Below, one piece after another: positions 1-11,081 of a DNA stretch of 64,000 nt (its first letter is position 1; every line of letters begins with the position of its first letter). Below the pieces are notes generated by a model, which was not told the DNA's origin, made no database searches, and saw only the letters and a program-made list of their open reading frames with translations. The DNA lies in NCBI RefSeq assembly GCF_000429605.1, contig NZ_AUCE01000012.1, forward strand, positions 496,001-560,000. The letters are read 5' to 3'. The translations under genes were made by a program, and so were the position numbers. This DNA comes from Azonexus hydrophilus DSM 23864. Its GTDB lineage: Bacteria > Pseudomonadota > Gammaproteobacteria > Burkholderiales > Rhodocyclaceae.

Positions 1-234
1 GACCAGGGCGCAGCGCAGCGAGCCGCCGCCATCGATGACCAGCACCTTGCCCTGACCGGGCTCATTGAAGATTTCGCGGACCAGGGTGTTGTCCTCGAAA
101 ATCTTCAGCGTGACGATCTCGCCGGAAAAAGCCGTGCGGCCGCCGTAGCGCTGGAACATCGGGGCGACAACGCGCACCGTCTTGCCGAGTTCGGTCTCGT
201 ACTGGTCGCACAGGTCGGGGGTCTTGAAGCTCAT
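1..234 (-). CDS. rraA: RraA-family protein, N-terminal part (runs off left edge)
   Basis: The first 78 residues are visible, starting [10 protein letters not shown] and containing [20 protein letters not shown] and [14 protein letters not shown]. These are the typical N-terminus and core of the RraA / RNase E regulator (menG-like) family, whose members are usually about 160 residues. In E. coli RraA binds RNase E and slows RNA decay; related proteins are aldolases, so the exact role here is uncertain. The ATG at 232-234 gives the family's usual first residues. It lies downstream of clpA on the same strand but behind a strong hairpin, so it is probably a separate transcript. The C-terminal half lies outside the window. 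Confidence 0.85.
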   Translation of the reverse strand, partial: MSFKTPDLCDQYETELGKTVRVVAPMFQRYGGRTAFSGEIVTLKIFEDNTLVREIFNEPGQGKVLVIDGGGSLRCALV

Positions 235-252
235 TCGGGTCTCCGGAAATGA

Positions 253-280
253 AAAAGCCGTGCAATCTTGCACGGCTTTT
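253..280 (-). terminator. Intrinsic terminator downstream of clpA
   Basis: Arms AAAAGCCGTGCAA and TTGCACGGCTTTT form a 13-bp inverted repeat with a two-base centre. On the minus strand it ends in a T run, just after the clpA stop and before rraA. Confidence 0.8.
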
Positions 281-297
281 GGGGGGAAAGGCAATTG

Positions 298-2555
<2,258 letters not shown>

Positions 2556-2556
<1 letters not shown>

Positions 2557-2864
2557 CAGTTTTCCTCCATGATGCACGCTAGCGGGTGCTGGTGCTGGCG
2601 GGCGTACGCCGTGACTTGTTCGACTTTGGTCGCCGCGATGTCCCGGGGGAAAATCCCGCAGGTACCGCGACCCTCGTTGTGAACTTTGAGCATGATTCGT
2701 GTCGCTTGTTCAGTATCCAACGAAAAAAAACGTTGCAAAACGTTGATGACGAAATCCATGGGTGTGAAATCGTCGTTCAGCAACATCACCTTGTACATGC
2801 GTGGCGGCCGCAGCTTGCTGCGCAATGCCTCAAGTTGTCCGCCTTCCTGAATCTTGGTAGCCAT
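2556..2864 (-). CDS. clpS: ATP-dependent Clp protease adaptor ClpS
   Basis: Small adaptor (102 residues) that delivers N-end-rule substrates to ClpA. Diagnostic stretches are [16 protein letters not shown] (the N-degron pocket with its DD pair) and the following LMLKVHNEG-like helix region. The first ~20 residues are the flexible extension. The ATG at 2864 (MATKIQEGG) is chosen as the start. No Shine-Dalgarno sequence precedes it, and a TTG 16 codons upstream is also in frame, so the start is not certain. It forms an operon with clpA. The divergent cold-shock gene upstream repeats the E. coli cspD / clpS-clpA arrangement. Confidence 0.95.
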
Positions 2865-2959
2865 GCGTTCGATTCTATACAGTCCGTCCCAATCTGCAAC
2901 ACTAACGAACAAGCAATTCCCTTGCCTGAAACCATGCTGCGCTGCGGCATTGAAAATTG

Positions 2960-2988
2960 TTGACGGAAAAATTCAACTGGCGTAAAAA
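2960..2988 (+). promoter_or_regulatory. Sigma-70-type promoter of the cold-shock gene
   Basis: TTGACG and TAAAAA are separated by exactly 17 bases. Transcription would start near 2995, leaving a leader of roughly 110 bases before the ATG at 3108. Long leaders are known for cspA-type mRNAs. Confidence 0.6.
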
Positions 2989-3107
2989 ATGGCTGTGTTT
3001 GGATTCAGGCTGTATCGCGGGTACTACGTGTTCCGGGTCGTTGAGCTCAAACAGGGAGTCGGGGAGACCCGGAAATTCGTACGCTTTTTTGTAGGAAAGT
3101 AGCAGAT

Positions 3108-3311
3108 ATGGCAATCGGTACTGTCAAGTGGTTCAATGATTCCAAGGGCTTCGGTTTCATTACGCCCGACGATGGCAGCGAAGACCTCTTCGCACATTTC
3201 TCCGCCATCAACATGAATGGCTTCAAGACCCTGAAGGAAGGCGAGAAGGTCTCCTTCGAAGTGGTTCAGGGGCCGAAAGGCAAGCAAGCATCCAATATCC
3301 AGCGCGCCTGA
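3108..3311 (+). CDS. Cold-shock domain protein, CspA/CspD family
   Basis: A single cold-shock domain of 67 residues. It carries RNP1 (KGFGFI) and RNP2 (LFAHFSAI), preceded by the usual GTVKWFN start. Such proteins bind single-stranded nucleic acid and act as RNA chaperones. The position next to the divergent clpS-clpA operon is that of cspD in E. coli, so this could be a stationary-phase or replication-linked paralogue rather than the cold-induced CspA; sequence alone does not decide. The ATG follows an AG-rich stretch (GTAGCAGAT). A strong hairpin terminator follows directly. Confidence 0.95.
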   Translation: MAIGTVKWFNDSKGFGFITPDDGSEDLFAHFSAINMNGFKTLKEGEKVSFEVVQGPKGKQASNIQRA

Positions 3312-3335
3312 TACTCGCGGATAAACGGAAAGCAA

Positions 3336-3360
3336 AAAGCCCGTCGATTCGACGGGCTTT
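3336..3360. terminator. Bidirectional terminator between csp and soxZ
   Basis: Arms AAAGCCCGTCGA and TCGACGGGCTTT form a perfect 12-bp stem flanked by A and T runs. It lies between the convergent csp gene and the moaC-soxY-soxZ unit and can serve both. Confidence 0.85.
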
Positions 3361-3378
3361 TTTTCGTCTGGCAGTCCC

Positions 3379-3690
3379 TTAGCCGACGGTGATTTCGTCC
3401 TGGCGCTGGGCGCCGGTATTGTCGGTCCATTGGACCGACAACTTGTCGCCGGCCTTGATGCCGCCGGCCTTGAAGGCGAACAGCGGGTTGCGCGAAATCG
3501 AGGTGTTCAGTTGCCCGTCGATCAGTGCCTGACCGTTCAGTTTCACGGAAAAGGTCTGGATGAAATGCACGGGCACCGGTTTGCCGGATTCGTCGCGGCG
3601 CTGGCCGGTTTCCATCGGATGGTGCATGAGCACGCGAATGTCGGCAATTTCGCCCTGAAGTTGTGCGCGGATACGGATCGGTTCGCTCAT
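3379..3690 (-). CDS. soxZ: Thiosulfate oxidation carrier complex subunit SoxZ
   Basis: A 103-residue protein starting MSEPIRIRAQ, with the SoxZ hallmarks IRVLMHHPMETG, HFIQTFSVKLNG and NPLFAFK. SoxZ pairs with SoxY; the SoxYZ complex carries sulfur intermediates on a SoxY cysteine in the periplasm. The start at 3690 removes an unrelated 26-residue extension that overlaps soxY, and begins 1 base after the soxY stop. No soxA, soxX, soxB or soxCD is in view. The protein has no signal peptide of its own, as expected for SoxZ exported together with Tat-targeted SoxY. Confidence 0.93.
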   Translation of the reverse strand: MSEPIRIRAQLQGEIADIRVLMHHPMETGQRRDESGKPVPVHFIQTFSVKLNGQALIDGQLNTSISRNPLFAFKAGGIKAGDKLSVQWTDNTGAQRQDEITVG

Positions 3691-3691
3691 T

Positions 3692-4162
3692 TCAGCCTCC
3701 ACAGCCGCCAAGGGTGACCTTGATTTCGCGGAAGGCCACATGATTGCGACCGTCCGCCGTGCGGGCAACGGCCCGGATGCGCATGGTCTCGGCGAGTTTC
3801 AATTGCACCCTGGCGTAGGGCAGGGCTTTGCCGTTGAAGTTGAGTTCGGCGCACAGGGGCATCGGATTCTTCTCGGCGATGATCAGCAGGCTGCGCGTGT
3901 TGGGCAGCTTGCACAGGATTTCGATCTCGACCTTGCCGCCGTTTTCGGCGATTTCCGGTGCCTTGAATTCGATTTCCCGCGATTCGGCCGAGGCAGCGAC
4001 GCCCAGCCTGGTCAGCGCGTCGGCGGCGTTCTGTGCGGTGAAGGCACTGCGTTTCCATTCGCTGGCCAGGACGCGTCCCGGCGTCAGCAGGCCAGCGCCC
4101 AGCAAGGGGGCGAGCAGCGTCGCCGAGACGCCGCCTTTGAGTAGTTTTCTGCGTAGTTCCAT
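3692..4162 (-). CDS. soxY: Thiosulfate oxidation carrier protein SoxY
   Basis: 156 residues. The N-terminus MELRRKLLKGG followed by a hydrophobic stretch looks like a twin-arginine signal, which is the usual export route for SoxY. The C-terminus ends in GGCGG, the flexible arm whose cysteine carries the covalently bound sulfur substrate. The middle has the immunoglobulin-like strands of the family (KVEIEILCKLPNT, NPMPLCAELNFNG). It sits between moaC and soxZ on the same strand, with a 10-base gap to moaC. The intact signal and carrier cysteine suggest a functional SoxYZ pair. Confidence 0.93.
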   Translation of the reverse strand: MELRRKLLKGGVSATLLAPLLGAGLLTPGRVLASEWKRSAFTAQNAADALTRLGVAASAESREIEFKAPEIAENGGKVEIEILCKLPNTRSLLIIAEKNPMPLCAELNFNGKALPYARVQLKLAETMRIRAVARTADGRNHVAFREIKVTLGGCGG

Positions 4163-4172
4163 GAGTCGTTTT

Positions 4173-4655
4173 TCAGTCAGCTTGCCAATGTCCAGATTTG
4201 CCGCCCTTTTTCTCGAGCAGGCGGATGTTGTCGATGCGCATGCCGCGATCGACGGCCTTGCACATGTCGTAGATAGTCAGCAACCCGACCGACGCCGCGG
4301 TCAGGGCTTCCATTTCGACACCGGTGCGGCCGAAACATTCCGCCGTGACTTCGCAATGCACGGCGTGCTGCGTCTCGTCGATGACAAAGTCGGCGGCAAC
4401 GCGGGTCAGGGCAATCGGGTGGCACAGCGGGATCAGATCGCCGGTGCGCTTGCTGGCCTGGATCGCGGCAAGGCGGGCGATGCCGAGGACATCGCCTTTC
4501 TTGGCCGAGCCTTCGCGGATCAGCGCCAGGGTTTCCGGCTGCATGGTGATGGTGCCGGCGGCACGGGCGACGCGCGCAGTTTCCTGCTTGGCGCCGACAT
4601 CGACCATGTGCGCCTGGCCGGCGCTGTCGAAATGCGTCAGGGGGGAGTCGGTCAC
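4173..4655 (-). CDS. moaC: Cyclic pyranopterin monophosphate synthase MoaC
   Basis: 160 residues. It converts the MoaA product to cyclic pyranopterin monophosphate in molybdenum cofactor synthesis. Family signatures are MVDVGAK near the N-terminus, [38 protein letters not shown] and [13 protein letters not shown], including the catalytic Lys/Asp region in the last motif. Length is normal for the family. It is the first gene of a unit with soxY and soxZ. Molybdopterin is needed by sulfite-oxidising enzymes, but the link to sox may be only positional. It diverges from the M48 protease gene across 64 bases. Confidence 0.96.
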   Translation of the reverse strand: MTDSPLTHFDSAGQAHMVDVGAKQETARVARAAGTITMQPETLALIREGSAKKGDVLGIARLAAIQASKRTGDLIPLCHPIALTRVAADFVIDETQHAVHCEVTAECFGRTGVEMEALTAASVGLLTIYDMCKAVDRGMRIDNIRLLEKKGGKSGHWQAD

Positions 4656-4719
4656 GGTAGCTTACTTTTGGTTACGAAGTGCCCGGCGGTGGCCGGAATG
4701 ACTGCGCTATCATAGCACC

Positions 4720-6168
4720 ATGCCTCGAATCAGACGCCTCATTGCGCTTGTCCTGGCCGCCGTCATGGCGGTTTCGCCCGTTGCCGCGCAGAATCTGCCC
4801 GAACTCGGCGAAGTGTCGAGCGAGGCGCTGTCGATTGCTACCGAGAAGCGTATCGGGCAGCAGATCATGCAACAGATCCGGCAGCGTGAGGCTGCCTATC
4901 TTGAGGACCACGACGTCGAGGCCTACCTGAATCATCTGGGCGGACGACTGGCCGGTTTCAGCCACGATCCGGGCTTCGGTTTCGAGTTCTTCGCCATCAA
5001 CGATCCGAGCATCAACGCCTTCGCCATGCCCGGCGGCTACATCGGTGTGCATACCGGGCTCATCCTGTCGGCGCAGAGCGAGTCCGAACTGGCCGGCGTG
5101 CTGGCGCACGAGGTTTCGCACGTCACCCAGCGCCATATTGCCCGCCAGTTGTTCCAGTCCAAGCGCATCAGCATCGCGTCGATGGTGGCGATGGGCCTGG
5201 GCCTGCTCGCTGCCAGTTCCAATCCGCAGGCGGCCAGCGCCGCCATTGCGGCTTCGCAGGCCGGTGCGATCTCGGCGCAATTGGCGTATTCGCGCGATTT
5301 CGAGCGCGAGTCGGACCGCCTCGGCTTCGAGATGCTCGGCAAGGCCGGTTTCGACGAACGGGGCATGGCAGCATTCTTCGAGCGCCTGCAGCAATCGGTT
5401 CGTCTGTACGAAAACAATGCCATTGCCTATCTGCGTACCCACCCGCTGACCGGCGAGCGTCTGGCCGACATGCAGAATCGGGAACAGGGGCTGGCTTATC
5501 GCCAGGTGCCGGACAGCCTGGAATTCCATCTGGTGCGGGCCCGCTTGCGGGCCATGCAGGGGCGTCCGGCCGACGTGATCCGGGATTTGTCGGCGCAACT
5601 GGCCGAACGCAAGTTCACTTCCGAGGTGGCTACTCGCTACGGTCTGGCGACTGCCCATTTCCGGGCCCGCGACTGGCCGGCGGCACAGCGCGAGATCGAT
5701 GCGGCGCGGGCACTCAAGCAGTCGTCGGCGATGCTCGAGCGGCTGGCCGCCGATGTCCGGGTTGCCCAGGGCAAGACGGACGAGGGTTTGCGTATCTACC
5801 GCGATGCGATGGCGCGTTATCCGCTGAACCGGGCGCTGCTCTACGGCTATGGCGCCGCCTTGCTCGAGGCGCGGCGTTTCAACGACGCCCTGCGTTTTGC
5901 CGAAGGGCAGTTGCGGGTGGCTGCCGACGACATCCGGCTGCATCGCCTGCGTGCCGCCTCCCATGCCGGTCTCGGCCAGAACGCCATGCAGCATCGGGCG
6001 CTGGCCGAAGTCTTTGCCTTGCAGGGACAGACGGCCGGGGCCATCGAACAGCTGGAATTGGCCGCCAAGGCCGGCGACGGTAATTTCTACGAAATGTCGG
6101 CCATCGATGCACGTTTGCGGGAACTCAAACTGCGACGTCTTGAAGAACTCAAGGAAAGCCGCAATTAA
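4720..6168 (+). CDS. Periplasmic M48 family metalloprotease with TPR repeats (BepA/YfgC-like)
   Basis: 482 residues. A cleaved signal peptide is likely (basic MPRIRR, hydrophobic core, VAAQ). The zinc protease motif HEVSH lies in LAHEVSHVTQRH, with the further Glu ligand in the ESDRLGFEM helix. The second half (from ~residue 250) is helical and rich in paired Ala/Leu-rich repeats, consistent with TPRs. This architecture is that of BepA, which handles stalled outer-membrane proteins such as LptD. No lipid anchor is seen. The start ATG at 4720 has no clear Shine-Dalgarno sequence; a palindromic GCTATCATAGC just upstream could hold a -10 element for either direction. Confidence 0.9.
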   Translation: MPRIRRLIALVLAAVMAVSPVAAQNLPELGEVSSEALSIATEKRIGQQIMQQIRQREAAYLEDHDVEAYLNHLGGRLAGFSHDPGFGFEFFAINDPSINAFAMPGGYIGVHTGLILSAQSESELAGVLAHEVSHVTQRHIARQLFQSKRISIASMVAMGLGLLAASSNPQAASAAIAASQAGAISAQLAYSRDFERESDRLGFEMLGKAGFDERGMAAFFERLQQSVRLYENNAIAYLRTHPLTGERLADMQNREQGLAYRQVPDSLEFHLVRARLRAMQGRPADVIRDLSAQLAERKFTSEVATRYGLATAHFRARDWPAAQREIDAARALKQSSAMLERLAADVRVAQGKTDEGLRIYRDAMARYPLNRALLYGYGAALLEARRFNDALRFAEGQLRVAADDIRLHRLRAASHAGLGQNAMQHRALAEVFALQGQTAGAIEQLELAAKAGDGNFYEMSAIDARLRELKLRRLEELKESRN

Positions 6169-6205
6169 GGGTAAAATCCCGACATTGTTCCCAGATAAAA
6201 CGACC

Positions 6206-6433
6206 ATGGAATTTGATCGCGACCTCGACGTAAAGGGCCTGAATTGCCCGCTGCCCATCCTGCGCACCAAGAAGACCCTGGCCGAAATGGATTCCGGTCA
6301 GGTGCTGCGTGTGCAGGCGACCGATCCCGGTTCCCTGAAGGACTTCCCCGCATTTGCCAAGCAGACCGGCAACGAGCTGGTCGCCCAGCGGGAAGAGGAT
6401 CGGGTTTTCGAGTACTACCTGAAGCGCAAATAA
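6206..6433 (+). CDS. TusA/SirA-like sulfur carrier protein
   Basis: 75 residues starting MEFDRDLDVKG and containing the conserved NCPLPILRTKK motif. In it the CPxP cysteine is the sulfur-accepting residue of TusA-family proteins. The remainder (GQVLRVQATDPGSLKDF, FEYYLKRK) fits the small two-layer alpha/beta fold. Possible roles are sulfur relay for tRNA thiolation, cofactor synthesis or dissimilatory sulfur handling; which one cannot be told, though soxYZ lie 2.5 kb away. The stop codon touches the likely beginning of pabB. Confidence 0.9.
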   Translation: MEFDRDLDVKGLNCPLPILRTKKTLAEMDSGQVLRVQATDPGSLKDFPAFAKQTGNELVAQREEDRVFEYYLKRK

Positions 6434-8169
6434 GCTCCGGATTCACCGCGTTTTTCGAAGACAGGCGGGCGCCGGCGGGCGAACCCGCCGCTTTTCGTTT
6501 CGCCGGTTTCGTCTCGCTGATCGAGGCTGTCGACCGGCAGACGCTGGCCGATGCATTGCGGCAGATCGACGAAACACCGGCGTGGACGGTCGTCGCGCTC
6601 GACTACGAACTGGGTTACCTGCTCGAGCCGCGCTCGGCGCCGCCGGGCTGGCAACCGGACGGTCGGCCCTTGGCGCGCTTCTGGCGTTTCCGCGAACGCA
6701 TCGCACTGGACGCAGCGCAGGCTGCGGGCTGGCTGGCCGATCACGCGCCGGGCCGGCCGGCCGGCATTGGCGGCTGGCATGAAACGCTCGATGAGCCTGC
6801 CTATGTCGACGCGATTGACCGGATCAAGGCGTGGATTGCCGCCGGCGATTGCTATCAGGTCAATTTCACCTTTCCGCTCGAATTCGACTGGTTCGGCTCG
6901 CCGCTCGACCTGTACGCCCGGCTGCGTCAGCGCCAGCCGGTCCGCTACGGTGGTTTTGTCGGCGATGATCGGCAGGGGATCGTCTCGCTGTCGCCGGAGC
7001 TGTTCGTCGAACGGCGCGGTGAGCGCTTGCTGACCCGGCCGATGAAGGGAACGGCGCCGCTGGATATGCCGCCGGAAGTGCTGCGCGATTCGCTCAAGGA
7101 TCGCGCCGAAAACCTGATGATCGTCGATCTGCTGCGCAACGACCTTGGCCGTATCGCCGACAACGGCAGCGTGCGTGTTGACCGCCTGTTCGAGATCGAG
7201 GATTACCCGACGGTGCGCCAGATGGTTTCGGAAATTTCCGCGTCGGTCGGTGGTCGGCGTTTTGCCGAAATCCTGCCGGCGCTGTTTCCCTGCGGTTCGA
7301 TCACCGGCGCGCCCAAGATCCGTGCCATGCAGATCATCGGCGAACTGGAAGCGGCACCGCGCGGCATCTACACCGGCGCTTTCGGCTGGCTGGCGCCGGA
7401 TGGCGACTTCCGGCTCAACGTCGCCATCCGTACGCTGGCACTGGCTGCCGGTGGATGCGGGCGGATGGGCGTTGGCAGCGGCATCGTTGCCGATTCCGAG
7501 GGGGCGGCCGAATGGGCCGAGTGCCGGCTGAAGGCTGCTTTCCTGCGCGATTGCGATCCCGGCTTGCAATTGATCGAAACCCTGCGCCGCGACGGCGGCG
7601 TCTATCCCATGTGGGCCGGGCACCTGGCGCGCCTGAAACGTTCTGCCGCCTGGCTGGGTTTTCCGCTCGACGAGCAGTTGCTGTGCCGGGAGCTCGCCGG
7701 GCAGCCGACCGCCGGTACCTGGCGGGTGCGGCTGACGCTCGACAAGGCGGGTACGATCACCGTGCACTCCTTTCCATTGGCGACGACGCCGTCTGAGGTT
7801 CAGGAGGCGGTCCTGGCGGCGACGCCGATCGATGCCGACGATCCGCTGCGCCGCCACAAGACGACGGCGCGGGCGGTTTACGACCGGGCGCTCGAGGATT
7901 TGCCGGCCGGCTGTTTCGACGCGATTTTTCTCAATCAACGGGGCGAAGTGGCCGAAGGCGCACGCAGCAACGTCTTCGTCGAGCGCGACGGTGTGCTGCT
8001 GACGCCGCCCTTGAGCAGCGGCGCCTTGCCCGGCGTGTTGCGGGCCAGCTTGCTGGCCAGCGGGCGCGCCCGCGAGGCGGTGCTGTACCCGGCCGATCTG
8101 GCCGCAGGTTTCTGGCTGGGCAATGCCCTGCGCGGCCTGATGCCGGCGCGCTGGCAGCAGGCCGGCTGA
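6430..8169 (+). CDS. pabB: Aminodeoxychorismate synthase component I fused to aminodeoxychorismate lyase (PabB-PabC)
   Basis: A fusion of about 580 residues for p-aminobenzoate (folate) synthesis. The first ~380 residues are the chorismate-binding domain: AGDCYQVNF, RPMKGTAP, DRAENLMIVDLLRNDLG, CGSITGAPK and RGIYTGAFGW. The last ~190 are a fold-type IV PLP lyase like PabC: LIETLRRDGG, HLARLKRSA, HKTTARAVYD with the PLP lysine, and EGARSNVF. Family homology begins right after the tusA-like stop (SGFTAFFEDRR), yet no ATG, GTG or TTG occurs in frame there. The coordinate given is an in-frame ATA overlapping the TAA stop and is tentative. In-frame TTGs lie at 6244, inside the tusA-like gene, and at 6556. 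Confidence 0.9.
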   Translation: MSSGFTAFFEDRRAPAGEPAAFRFAGFVSLIEAVDRQTLADALRQIDETPAWTVVALDYELGYLLEPRSAPPGWQPDGRPLARFWRFRERIALDAAQAAGWLADHAPGRPAGIGGWHETLDEPAYVDAIDRIKAWIAAGDCYQVNFTFPLEFDWFGSPLDLYARLRQRQPVRYGGFVGDDRQGIVSLSPELFVERRGERLLTRPMKGTAPLDMPPEVLRDSLKDRAENLMIVDLLRNDLGRIADNGSVRVDRLFEIEDYPTVRQMVSEISASVGGRRFAEILPALFPCGSITGAPKIRAMQIIGELEAAPRGIYTGAFGWLAPDGDFRLNVAIRTLALAAGGCGRMGVGSGIVADSEGAAEWAECRLKAAFLRDCDPGLQLIETLRRDGGVYPMWAGHLARLKRSAAWLGFPLDEQLLCRELAGQPTAGTWRVRLTLDKAGTITVHSFPLATTPSEVQEAVLAATPIDADDPLRRHKTTARAVYDRALEDLPAGCFDAIFLNQRGEVAEGARSNVFVERDGVLLTPPLSSGALPGVLRASLLASGRAREAVLYPADLAAGFWLGNALRGLMPARWQQAG

Positions 8170-8187
8170 AAACGCGTTTCAGCCGGC
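8161..8187. terminator. Hairpin between convergent pabB and valS
   Basis: Arms GCCGGCTGAAA and TTTCAGCCGGC form a perfect 11-bp stem with a 5-base loop. It overlaps the pabB stop and lies just before the valS stop. T-rich sequence follows only weakly. Confidence 0.6.
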
Positions 8188-8194
8188 CCGGTTT

Positions 8195-11032
8195 TCAGCC
8201 GAGCTTGGCCAGTTGCGGCTTGAGTTTTTCCAGCGTGGCGCTGAAATCGGCGACCCGCTGCTTTTCCTGATCGATCACGGCAGCCGGCGCGCGGGCGACG
8301 AAGCCCTCGTTGGCGAGCTTGCCCTGGGCAATCGCGATCTGCTTTTCCAGCTTCTCGATTTCTTTACCCAGACGGATCTTCTCGGCGGCAACGTCGATCT
8401 CGACCTTGAGCATCAGCCGGGTTTCGCCGACGACGGCGACCGGCGCCATGGCGTCCTGCGGAATGTCGGCGACGATCTGGACTTCCGACAGCTTGGCCAG
8501 CGATTGCAGGATGGGCGCGAACTCGGCGATTTCTTCACCGCCGCCGGCAACCAGCAGCGGCATGCGCTGGGCCGGCGAAAGATTCATTTCGCCACGCAGG
8601 TTGCGGCAGGCGTGGGTCAGCGCTTTCAGTCGCTCGACCTTGGCTTCGCTGGCTGCGTCGAGGCGCGACAGGTCGGCACGCGGGTAGGCGGCGAGCATGA
8701 TCGAGTCGTGCGTCTTGCGCCCGGCAATCGGGGCGACGGTCTGCCACAGTTCCTCGGTGACGAAGGGAATCAGTGGGTGGGCCAGGCGCAGGATGGCTTC
8801 CAGCGTGCGGATCAGGGTCCGGCGGGCGCCGCGCTGCTGGGCTTCGTCGCCGGTCTGGATTTCGACTTTGGCGATTTCCAGATACCAGTCGCAGAACTCG
8901 TCCCAGACGAACTTGTAGATGGCCTGGGCGAGCAGATCGAAGCGGTAGTCGATGAAGTGCTGCTCGACCTCGGCTTCGACGCGTTGCAGCTGGCTGACGA
9001 TCCAGCGGTCGGCGAAGCTGAATTTCAGGCGCGATTCACCTTCCGGCACGGCGCAGGCACCGCCCTGCAACTGCTGGTGGTCGAGCGCCAGGTCGTGGCC
9101 TTCGACGTTCATCAGCACGAAGCGCGTGGCGTTCCACAGCTTGTTGCAGAAATTGCGGTAGCCGTCGCAGCGATTCAGGTCGAACTTGATGTCACGGCCG
9201 GGCGAGGCGAGCGAGGCGAAGGTGAAGCGCAGCGCATCGGTACCGAAGGCTGGGATGCCCTCCGGGAATTCCTTGCGCGTCTTCTTGGCGATGCTTTCGG
9301 CCTGCTTCGGGTTCATCAGGCCGAAGGTGCGTTTCTCGACCAGCGCGTCGATGCCGATGCCGTCGATCAGGTCGATCGGGTCGAGCACGTTGCCCTTGGA
9401 TTTCGACATCTTCTGGCCTTCGCCGTCGCGGATCAGGCCGTGCACATAGACGTGCTTGAACGGGATCTGGCCGGTGATCTGCTTGGTCATCATGACCATG
9501 CGCGCGACCCAGAAGAAGATGATGTCGAAGCCGGTGACCAGCACCGATGACGGCAGGTATTGCTTGAGCAGCGGGTTGGCCGCGTCGACGGCTTCGTCGC
9601 CGGTCCAGTCCAGCGTCGAGAACGGCCACAGGGCGGACGAGAACCAGGTGTCGAGGACGTCCTCGTCGCGGCTCAACTGGCCGGCGTAACCGGCCTTGTC
9701 GGCCTGGGCGCGGGCTTCCTCCTCGCTGTGGGCGACGAAGACCTCGCCATTGACGCCGTACCACGCCGGAATCTGGTGGCCCCACCACAGCTGGCGGGAG
9801 ATGCACCAGTCCTGGATGTTGTTCAGCCACTGGTTGTAGGTGTTGACCCAGTTTTCCGGGTAGAACTTGATCTCGCCGGAATGGACGACTTCCAGCGCCT
9901 TTTCCGTGATCGACTTGCCGTCCTCGCCAGGCTTGCTCATGGCGACGAACCACTGGTCGGTCAGCATCGGCTCGATCACGACATTGGTCCGGTCGCCGCG
10001 CGGCACCTTCAGCTTGTGCTTGTCGACCTTGACCAGGATGCCTTGTTCTTCGAGGTCGGCGACGACGGCCTTGCGGGCGTCGAAGCGGTCCAGGCCGCGA
10101 TATTTTTCCGGCGCGTGATCGTTGATCTTCGCGTCCAGCGTCAGGATCGAGATCATCGGCAGGTTGTGGCGCTGGCCGACGGCGTAGTCGTTGAAGTCGT
10201 GGGCCGGCGTGACCTTGACGCAGCCGGTACCGAATTCGAGATCGACGTAGCTGTCAGCGATCACCGGGATTTCGCGGCCGGTCAGCGGCAGTTTCACCAT
10301 CTTGCCGATCATGTGCTTGTAGCGCTCGTCTTCCGGATGGACCATCACGGCGGTGTCGCCGAGCATGGTTTCCGGACGCGTCGTGGCGACCACCAGGCTA
10401 TCCGAGCCGTCGGCCAGCGGGTAGCGGATCTGCCACATGAAGCCGTCTTCCTCTTCCTGCACAACTTCCAGATCGGAGACGGCGGTGTGCAGCTTCGGGT
10501 CCCAGTTCACCAGGCGCTTGCCGCGGTAGATCAGGCCTTCGTTGAACAGGCGGACGAAGGTTTCGGTGACGACCTTGTTGAGGCCGGCATCCATGGTGAA
10601 GCGCTCGCGCGTCCAGTCCGGGCTGGTGCCCATGCGGCGCATCTGCTTGGTGATGGTGTTGCCCGAGTATTCCTTCCATTCCCAGACCTTTTCCAGGAAC
10701 TTCTCGCGGCCGAGGTCGTGGCGGCTGATGCCCTGCGCATCGAGCTGGCGCTCGACGACAATCTGGGTGGCGATGCCGGCGTGGTCGGTGCCCGGCTGCC
10801 ACAGCGTGTTGTGGCCGCGCATCCGGTAGTAGCGGGTCAGCGCGTCCATGATCGTCTGGTTGAAGCCGTGACCCATGTGCAGCGTGCCGGTCACATTGGG
10901 CGGCGGCAGCAGGATGCAGAAATTGTCTTGCTGCTTGCTGTCTACGCCGGCCGCGAAGTAATTTTTGGCCTCCCACTCGGGATACCAGTGGCGTTCGATG
11001 TCGGCGGGTTCAAAGGCTTTGGCGAGTTCCAT
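8195..11032 (-). CDS. valS: Valyl-tRNA synthetase
   Basis: 945 residues, the usual size for a class I valyl-tRNA synthetase, which charges tRNA-Val in the cytoplasm. The ATP-binding HIGH-type motif appears as [12 protein letters not shown] near residue 50 and the KMSKS motif as [10 protein letters not shown] in the C-terminal part of the catalytic domain. The editing (CP1) domain lies between them (e.g. [13 protein letters not shown]). The C-terminus is the charged coiled-coil arm ([16 protein letters not shown]). A -10-like TATAAT on the minus strand (11063-11068) precedes the start. It is convergent with pabB. Confidence 0.98.
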   Translation of the reverse strand: MELAKAFEPADIERHWYPEWEAKNYFAAGVDSKQQDNFCILLPPPNVTGTLHMGHGFNQTIMDALTRYYRMRGHNTLWQPGTDHAGIATQIVVERQLDAQGISRHDLGREKFLEKVWEWKEYSGNTITKQMRRMGTSPDWTRERFTMDAGLNKVVTETFVRLFNEGLIYRGKRLVNWDPKLHTAVSDLEVVQEEEDGFMWQIRYPLADGSDSLVVATTRPETMLGDTAVMVHPEDERYKHMIGKMVKLPLTGREIPVIADSYVDLEFGTGCVKVTPAHDFNDYAVGQRHNLPMISILTLDAKINDHAPEKYRGLDRFDARKAVVADLEEQGILVKVDKHKLKVPRGDRTNVVIEPMLTDQWFVAMSKPGEDGKSITEKALEVVHSGEIKFYPENWVNTYNQWLNNIQDWCISRQLWWGHQIPAWYGVNGEVFVAHSEEEARAQADKAGYAGQLSRDEDVLDTWFSSALWPFSTLDWTGDEAVDAANPLLKQYLPSSVLVTGFDIIFFWVARMVMMTKQITGQIPFKHVYVHGLIRDGEGQKMSKSKGNVLDPIDLIDGIGIDALVEKRTFGLMNPKQAESIAKKTRKEFPEGIPAFGTDALRFTFASLASPGRDIKFDLNRCDGYRNFCNKLWNATRFVLMNVEGHDLALDHQQLQGGACAVPEGESRLKFSFADRWIVSQLQRVEAEVEQHFIDYRFDLLAQAIYKFVWDEFCDWYLEIAKVEIQTGDEAQQRGARRTLIRTLEAILRLAHPLIPFVTEELWQTVAPIAGRKTHDSIMLAAYPRADLSRLDAASEAKVERLKALTHACRNLRGEMNLSPAQRMPLLVAGGGEEIAEFAPILQSLAKLSEVQIVADIPQDAMAPVAVVGETRLMLKVEIDVAAEKIRLGKEIEKLEKQIAIAQGKLANEGFVARAPAAVIDQEKQRVADFSATLEKLKPQLAKLG

Positions 11033-11081
11033 GGGCTTGGCGACGAGTGGGGAAAACCGACGATTATACCCAGCCGGGGAA

